Of a DNA stretch of 64,000 nt, positions 57,582 to 64,000 are shown piece by piece. The position numbers were made by a program, and so were the translations under genes. A model generated the notes under the pieces. It worked only from the letters and a program-made list of their open reading frames with translations. It did not search any database and was not told the DNA's origin. Within the stretch, counting starts at the first letter, position 1. Each line of letters starts with the position of its first letter. Source of the stretch: Mactra quadrangularis (taxonomy: Eukaryota; Mollusca; Bivalvia; Venerida; Mactridae); NCBI GenBank assembly GCA_025267735.1, contig CM046295.1, positions 15,211,592 to 15,275,591 of the forward strand, in the 5' to 3' direction.

Positions 57582-59125
57582 TAGTCCTATTTTATCCGGT
57601 GAGCCGTGACTGCACTTTTGTATTTATAGATTTTTGGAATATTCCAAATTTGATCTAAGTGACTCAATAGTCGTGGCGGTAAGACATTTGAATTGATAGA
57701 CATTGCTTTTGCTACCCTGTGTTCGAATCCTGCTTAGTATCCTTAATTCTTTTTTAATTATTTTTATTTTTTTTTATTTTTTGCAAACATGGAAATGTAC
57801 AACTCAAAATCTCTGTGCAGCACAAAGCCAAATGTATATAAAATAGAATATATATGCATATTTGCCCGAGTTTGTGCTTAGTTATTACTTTGATGTCATA
57901 CACTTAACTGTCTCGACCACGTCTTATAGAAATGATTCTATGCACATGCATTTTATAAGAAAGAGAAGTGAAATGGGATGCATGTAACTTTGGCACATTT
58001 GTTCGATTGTATCCTAGTTTGATTTCTATTCAGCTCCTGCATTTGAAGCCAAATGTATTTATAATATAAATGTATTATATTATTTGGTACAATGCAAATT
58101 GCTGGATATAAAAATAAAGAACCAAGGAAATAAAACTAGTGATGGGAAACAGGCTGGAAATTATAATCGATCATTGGTTGGAATCGGTTACTGCTGTCTA
58201 TGCGATTCTTCCGATTATAATCGGTTCCTAGTAAGTTTGCTTTGAATGAATGTTTCACTGCAAATCCTTATAAAGTTCATGTATTATATACTAGAAAATA
58301 TAAAAAAACACTCCTTCTGTAGCGTAGTGCTATTTGTTGTTTTGTATCTGCTTTCTACTACTAAAATTACATGACACAAGTTCAATTAATTTTGTTTGCA
58401 AAATAACTGGGAATTACTTCATATTACACTAAAGAAAACACCACATTTTTTTAGGATGAGATTTTTTAAATAGACAATGGTATCACAAAATCAGCATCGA
58501 CAGCTATACCGAAATAATCAAAGATATCTCTAAAAGTAGTTCTCTTGACTAGTACATTGTAGCTGCACTTAAACAAAACCTATCGCTGTTTAGTACAAGT
58601 CTGGCACAAATGACATGTATTTTAGTATTATTCATAACTTTTCAGACACCTGAAAACATGTTTTTGTCCACAAGTAGCATTACCTCCTTTTGTGCCGATG
58701 ATCGATTCTGATAAAGTTTAATCGATTATCAGAATCGGGAGCCTACAACTAGTGATTAATCGATTATTTCCGATCATCGGTACAACACTAAATAAAACAC
58801 ATATAAATTTAACAAAATCAAATTATAGCACAACAATCATTATATGATACGGACAACTATACATGAATTTAATAATAGATTTAAAAATGTGGAGGCGGTG
58901 AGGTTCGAACCACTGCAGTAAAATTTATGCATTGGATATATGTTTCTGACATGTTACCGACTGCGCTATTTTGAACATTGATTTTGAATTATTATATCGT
59001 GCATATATACTTGAGATATTATAGTTTGTATTGATTTTAGTGTAGTAATTACTGGTTATACCTATCGTCATGGTTATGATTAGACTCATCAAACCTGTCA
59101 CGGCTCACCGAATAAAATCAGACTA
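57582..59125. mobile_element. TIR element with tRNA-like ends, ~1.54 kb, interrupted by a hAT MITE
   Basis: The left terminus TAGTCCTATTTTATCCGG plus TGAGCCGTGAC matches the inverted right terminus TAGTCTGATTTTATTCGG plus TGAGCCGTGAC. TA flanks both sides. About 80-100 bp inside each end lies a tRNA-like segment pointing inward: left TGTTCGAATCC at about 57719, right (complement) GGTTCGAACCT at about 58911. Removing the nested 654-bp MITE and its duplication leaves about 880 bp. Confidence 0.75.
58137..58790. mobile_element. hAT MITE nested in the TIR element, perfect 8-bp target duplication
   Basis: AATAAAAC occurs exactly at both sides (58129-58136 and 58791-58798). The ends TAGTGATGGGAAAC and (complement) TAGTGTTGTACCG are short hAT-like inverted repeats. 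Subterminal regions are full of CGATTATxATCGG-type palindromes. No transposase is encoded. Confidence 0.88.
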
Positions 59126-59127
59126 TA

Positions 59128-60320
59128 ATCATATAGTTATTAGTAAACAATATTAAACTTGCCCTCAATCAACTATCCAATCAGTTATCTGATAAACCAG
59201 TCAAAAGAACAAATCTAACATTAATTTGATTTTAATTAAAAAAATAATATGTTCATTAATTTGATCATAACATACTATTGTAATACATATGCATTGAGGG
59301 CAAATTCAACCAAAACTCAAAATATTGGGTTTTTACACATTCATTGATTATGTATAACAACTTTTTGTACACATTATGCCATGAAATCACAAATTAAAAA
59401 TTAGCCAAATTATTTTTTCGAAATTCCAGCAATACAAATATTTTTTGTCTTAGTGGTAAAATTCAGTTGAAATATCAACTAACTCCAAAATCTCAAGTAC
59501 AATAATTACAGTGACAGAACCAACAGAAAAGTTGTGAAACACTATTAACTATCAATGTCCTCTATTTAATATGTTATACACATTATGTCCAAAATCCAAG
59601 ACAGAAAAAAGATAAAAGTATCCAGTTCACAACATAACATAAGAACATACAGAGCTTATTAACCTTCAAGATCAATGAAAGCCGATACACTATATATTTT
59701 GAGAGACAACAATACTGAAGATACCTTGAAAGTTAGAAATTTAATCATAATCCAAGCTTACAACCCCAAGCAGATTCAAAATATGAAGGGTATCTTAGGG
59801 TTTAAACATAGAGAATCAAATAATGCTGGAATGATTTGACAAGTTCATTTGTCGGGCATTATAATTTCACGCATGTGACATTTTATCTTTAATTTTTTTA
59901 TCTAAACAGCATAAAACATATCAATTAATGAAAACTTGACGGACTAAATCAATACATTCCTTCTATCAAAGGGTTTAATAATTCTAAGTTTACACAATTG
60001 GTGTGACAATTTGAGAATTGTCGTACAGGATCTATACTTTCTCAATTACGGCTTGGGTTTGTGGACCTTGTCGCGAGACGAACTAGTTCGCGATATGGCA
60101 AAGCAATACACAGATCGATTCGCGAATCTTTGCTGCTTAATGCATGTTTAACTTGCCACAGTATACTTTAGCTTAATTTCCCTAATATATCCCCAATCTT
60201 AACACGAATATTAAAATCTATCAAAACTAGCCTACAGAACATTTTTAATTTTAATAGAAACTAGAAATGAATTGTTCTGTGTTCAAAATTTTGATTATGT
60301 CTATGATCCAGGGGTTTAAA
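59128..60320. other. AT-rich non-coding DNA, no feature seen
   Basis: No supported gene or repeat. Confidence 0.5.
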
Positions 60321-60323
60321 ATA

Positions 60324-61269
60324 CAACTTGCCCTCTCACCATGGCGAGTGTTCCTACTTGTTTGGCCAGAGACGTAGATGGTACCTAATTCCTGTGTTTG
60401 GATGGTATTTAAAGATTGCTTAAAACTTGTCTGATCAGGCGAGTAGGATTTTCAAATCCAATAGGAGTTCAAATAAGAAAAAAAACATCAAAATACAATA
60501 TTTTATCATTGACCGCTTTAAGTAAGATATATCATTCTAATATACCATTTTAATATCAAGAAGTGATATTGACTTATAATGTCACAAATTGCCATGTACT
60601 CGCGGGAGTCTATATTGTTTGTAAAATGTGTGTTGATATTTTTTTCACACTTAGTTGATGTTTGATAGCGTACAATATCAAAATGCTAAGTCAAAATGCA
60701 TAACTATTAAGTCTAGTTAAATTTAATTGTATGTTAGAATGTATTCTTTAAACACGCTTGACCTAGGTCTTTAATTGATGTCTACAAGTTAAACAAACAA
60801 TGAGCGCTTAAAAATGATATCCGCGATGGTAGAAATAAATTTTTAAAAGTTTAAACTTTTTAGAAAATATAACGATAAAGAGACGGGTGTCATTGACAAT
60901 TATCTGTAAATTTAAACAAACCAAATCTTATTCTTGCCATCACCGACATCGTTCTCTTACAAATTCGTTATGTAATATCATAATAATATCAAGATAATAA
61001 TAACGACTTTATTTAATGTGGATAACATATTTGGCTAAAACAAATTTTCTATATGGTCCACGATTAAGTATTACTTAAAATTAATATGATATATACTTTT
61101 CTAAAATTTGTCATTCAAGGACATCGTATTTTGATATTTTTTCATTATTTTTAAAACAGATGATAATCCTACTGGATATGAAAATCCTACTTGCCCGATC
61201 GGACAAGTTTTAAGCAATCTTTACTCACCCAACCGATAGGAACACTCGCCATGGCGAGCATGCGAGTTG
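60324..61269. mobile_element. Long-TIR element, ~946 bp, non-coding
   Basis: The left end and the inverted right end share CAACT..GC..CTC, CCATGGCGAGTGTTCCTA, then AAAGATTGCTTAAAACTTGT, and GCAAGTAGGATTTTCA with CCA-TAGGA. The left arm is about 145 bp and the right about 100 bp, differing by one ~50-bp indel. No target duplication could be assigned. The 61-codon frame at the right end is not credible. Confidence 0.7.
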
Positions 61270-61577
61270 ATTTTAACAAATCAGCATTCATTATTTACTT
61301 TATTTTGAAGATAACCTTTTTGGATATATTTTCGCGGCAAGTGGTGTTAGTATGCACTTACATGCGTTCGAAATAATTCGGACCATAAGTTTGGTCAACC
61401 GATATAATTACTGAGGCAAATTTTCGTGAGTTAACCTATTCAATTAATTGTTGTTTGAAATGCATACAATATTCGCGAACCACCAGAACTTTTGTAAGGC
61501 GAATATTCGTGTCCCAATTTCAATCATGGTTCACAAACTCTTGAGAGCTCAGACATTCGTTAAAGCCCTATTCTCAA

Positions 61578-61890
61578 CGCAGGGTCACGTTGAGATGACC
61601 TTTATGTCGACTAATCAATGCTTAGCTTTCTAGACGAAAACACTATTTATCACATTTTGGTATTCGAAATTTCTATTTTTAGACCAAGGTTTGCAAGCTA
61701 AATTAACAGCGGTACAATTCACAGTCTGCGATTGGATGGCTCATTTCAATAATAACAATTTCGTCATTAATATCATGATGAGAAAAGGTCACCTGAACGC
61801 AACCTTTGTTTGGAAAAGGCCAGATCTAAATAAGCGATTAGACGAGCGGAAAATCTTAGATTGGGTTTTAATCAGATTGATATACATCTA
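61578..61890 (+). repeat. ~330-bp interspersed element, copy 3
   Basis: Same element as 16587-16925 and 19428-19706, in the orientation of copy 2. It lacks about 35 bp in the middle and has lost the right half of the AAGGTCAC palindrome (CACCTGAACGCAACCTT). Confidence 0.8.
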
Positions 61891-62029
61891 TATATTTTTC
61901 ATTCTCAGTTGACAAAATACACCCATTCTCCTATGATTAAGCGCTAAAATTGACTGCAGTTTGGGTTTTACGGCGCACTAACACAGAAAGGTCATATCGC
62001 ACCGAAAGCTATCAATGATACTATAAATT

Positions 62030-62207
62030 CAAACGAAATTAATGAGGTAAAGCTATGTAATGATGGTACAGATTCAAAAAGTTCTTTTAGAGAGTTTACT
62101 TCAAAATGTTTGTCACAAATGTATTTAAGATCCTGGCAGTCAAGGAGAATGTGTTTTACATTGAAATGCTCGTCACATGGTATACATTTAGGTGCTTCCT
62201 CTCTTTT
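62030..62207 (-). pseudogene. Non-LTR retrotransposon C-terminal fragment 1
   Basis: The minus strand reads KREEAPKCIPCDEHFNVKHI, LLDCQDLKYICDKHF and SLKELFESVPSLHSF. 'CxxC...(V)xHILLxC' followed by an LxxLF segment is the zinc-knuckle tail of LINE ORF2 proteins that end in RNase H plus a CCHC-like motif. It is cut at 62207 by unrelated sequence. Confidence 0.7.
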
Positions 62208-62515
62208 AGAGCGTTAGGGTAACAGACCAGGTGAAAGATTTACAAGATATAAGAGTATTTTTGGCAAACTGAATTGATTATGAAGAGTTTCGTACTATAT
62301 TGATTGACTATTGATCTGAGGTTTCACTGTAGCGGACCACTTAATTTTAAGAGCGTTAGGGTACCGGACCAGGTGATAGATCGACAAGATATAAGAATAT
62401 TTTTAGCAGACTGTATCAATTATGAAGAGTTTCGTACTATATTGACGGACTATAGATCTGAGGTTTCACTGTAGCGGACCACTTAATTTTAAGAGCATTA
62501 GAATTACGGACCAGG
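62208..62515. repeat. Tandem duplication, 142-bp unit, two copies plus a partial
   Basis: AGAGCGTTAGGGTAxC, GACCAGGTGA, GAAGAGTTTCGTACTATATT and GTTTCACTGTAGCGGACCAC recur with a 142-bp period at 62208 and 62350. A third partial start lies at 62492. Confidence 0.88.
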
Positions 62516-62519
62516 TTAG

Positions 62520-63008
62520 TGGACCGGGTAATTTTGAATTATTATTATACGATGACGCAATTTACCAACATTGAACAGATAAGCAATGTTGTAAACAACA
62601 GCACGAATAAAGATTCTAATTTATTTTTAATTGATGATAATTGATATTGTTGTTTGAAATTTATCGACTTTTGATCGTTTATTTGAGAAATGATTCATGG
62701 TCTGCCAGTTAATTAAAAAAACCAATTCAGATACGATACTTGGACAATTTAACAAAATCCATTTTTAGAACGAAGATCGAAAAATCTTTTTTGAGAAATG
62801 AAGTTGACCGTTCCTAATTCTGATCATTAAATCAATGATGAAATAGGCTTTATTTTGTTTATTTCAGATAAAGCATCAAATATTTTTATCAGCATAGTTC
62901 AAAATACGAGTAGCCCATCGGACTACATGCTCAAAATTTTAGGTAGTCCCCCAGACAATTAGACAGCCTTGGGCTATAGGACTAGCGTAAGCTGCGTAAG
63001 GATCGAGG
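62520..63008. other. Non-coding DNA between retrotransposon fragments
   Basis: AT-rich, with one GC-richer piece near 62905-63005 (TAGCCCATCGGACTACATGC, GGTAGTCCCCCAG). No gene is visible and I could not find an inverted partner for that piece. Confidence 0.45.
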
Positions 63009-63011
63009 CCT

Positions 63012-63400
63012 GCCTTACAGTCAAGGAGAACGTGTTTTACATTGAAATGCTCGTCACATGGTATACACTTAGGCGCTGCCTCTTTTTTTAGAAGGTATGA
63101 ATGAGTTTATCTGGTATGACCAATTCTACATCACGTTATCACTATATTTGGTCTCGGCAATTTGAAAATATTATTGACAAAGATAAATCAAGGCTTGGCT
63201 TAATGTCATGTAACTTATTGAAAATAGCATAGTTCCACATTGTTTGCCATTTTGACTTAACCAATGATTTTATAGAACATTTGAAGTCACTGCTTGGTAA
63301 TTTGACTACTAGTTCTTGGAAAGAAGACCGGTCACATCTCTTCCGAGGATAATTTAGAATTATTTCATCGAGTTGGATACCTTATATCTTTTCATTAACA
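63012..63400 (-). pseudogene. Non-LTR retrotransposon C-terminal fragment 2
   Basis: Minus-strand pieces read SKWQTMWNYAIFNKLHDIKP, then with stops CRIGHTR and THSYLLKKEAAPKCIPCDE, then NVKHVLLDC. 'W...W...NKLHxIKP', 'RIGHTRLTHSYLL' and 'CxxC..xVxHxLLxC' are consecutive blocks at the end of many invertebrate LINE ORF2 proteins. Two in-frame stops and a frame change show decay. It overlaps fragment 1 by about 80 bp of equivalent sequence, so these are two different copies or a duplicated one. Confidence 0.75.
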
Positions 63401-64000
63401 ATTTTTTTTACTTTTGGCTGGAACTTAAGTATTCGTTTATTTCATGACAATTGAATCATTTTATAATAAACATTAATGATAATTTGGTGTTTGTAATGCG
63501 ACTGGCACCAGTGAATCTTACATTTCATGACTCACCATTAATGGTTGTCATATTGCCTCCGACGACCTATATTTTACTTAAGACAATTAGTTCCTGCTAT
63601 TTAACTAATGGTTCGGGCAAGTTCAAGTATAATTGGCAGTCCATTTTAGCAACCTAATATTAAAATCAATGTAAAAACCTGCAACTTGCAGAAATTGTCA
63701 ATAATGAATAACATGTTCAGAAAAGATATATTAATAGTATAAAATTGATATCCTTGAATTTAAAAACACAAAAAGGATGGGCAAAAATATCTATGACGAC
63801 TAACTGGATACATAAGAAGAATGAAAAAACAGTTTAAGTTACTAGGAGTAGTGCAAATTGCAGTTCTGGCAGTTCCAGAGTCCCACCCTAAGACCCATTT
63901 ACAACCCAGAAACCCCACATCAGAAACAGTTATGCTTGATGTTAAACACAAAATGTATATACATGTGATACAATACACAAACTTAAGTGACATGTTGAAA
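63401..64000. other. AT-rich non-coding DNA, no feature seen
   Basis: The 68- and 77-codon frames here show no motif, repeat or splice context that supports a gene. Confidence 0.4.

Overview
This is AT-rich animal nuclear DNA with GT-AG introns, few long open frames, many terminal-inverted-repeat elements and very heavy tandem repetition. The mix of a THAP9/P-element-type transposase, a pogo transposase with a PHD finger, a tRNA-Lys-like SINE, mariner and hAT MITEs and non-LTR retrotransposon tails fits a lophotrochozoan, most likely a bivalve mollusc. That assignment is an inference, not a database match. Nothing bacterial, no rRNA gene, no CRISPR array and no clear ordinary host gene model is visible.

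Layout. 0-5 kb: a dead mariner element (1.2-2.2 kb), a ~155-bp tandem repeat (2.7-3.8 kb) and a SINE. 5.8-15.8 kb: a multi-exon P-element/THAP9-like transposase gene on the plus strand. I could follow 12 exons with mostly compatible splice phases, giving a THAP zinc finger, coiled coil, RNase-H-like core, part of the insertion domain and the C-terminus; one exon carries an in-frame TGA. 15.9-20.9 kb: three MITE or long-repeat insertions intermixed with small minus-strand exons of an unnamed, transposon-like gene, including a duplicated phase 1-1 exon.

21.0-37.4 kb: a direct duplication of a ~6.6-kb segment. The left 2.46 kb of the two copies look identical, then divergence jumps to a few percent. 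Copy A alone contains a ~2.9-kb pogo/Tigger element with a 630-codon open frame and a 76-bp foldback element; copy B preserves the near-empty sites. Both copies carry a Mutator-like transposase remnant, a 73-nt tRNA-like cloverleaf and the tail of a non-LTR retrotransposon.

38.8-56 kb: a second SINE, tandem tRNA-like cassettes, then a cluster of unrelated tandem arrays (38, 66, ~223, 27, ~36 and ~128 bp units, several in higher-order arrangement) that surrounds a possible minus-strand coding exon at 52.5-53.2 kb. 56.7-64 kb: foldback and TIR elements, one with an 8-bp-TSD hAT MITE nested inside, and remnants of another non-LTR retrotransposon.

The signals I consider most worth checking are two structured elements whose diverged copies keep base pairing through paired changes (the hairpin at 40.76/42.63 kb and the tRNA-like cassette at 23.15/32.99/39.25/39.47 kb), the sharp identity step in the duplication, the near-complete P-element-like gene, and the nested TIR elements with clean target-site duplications. 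All exon structures were read by eye and have not been tested against transcripts.
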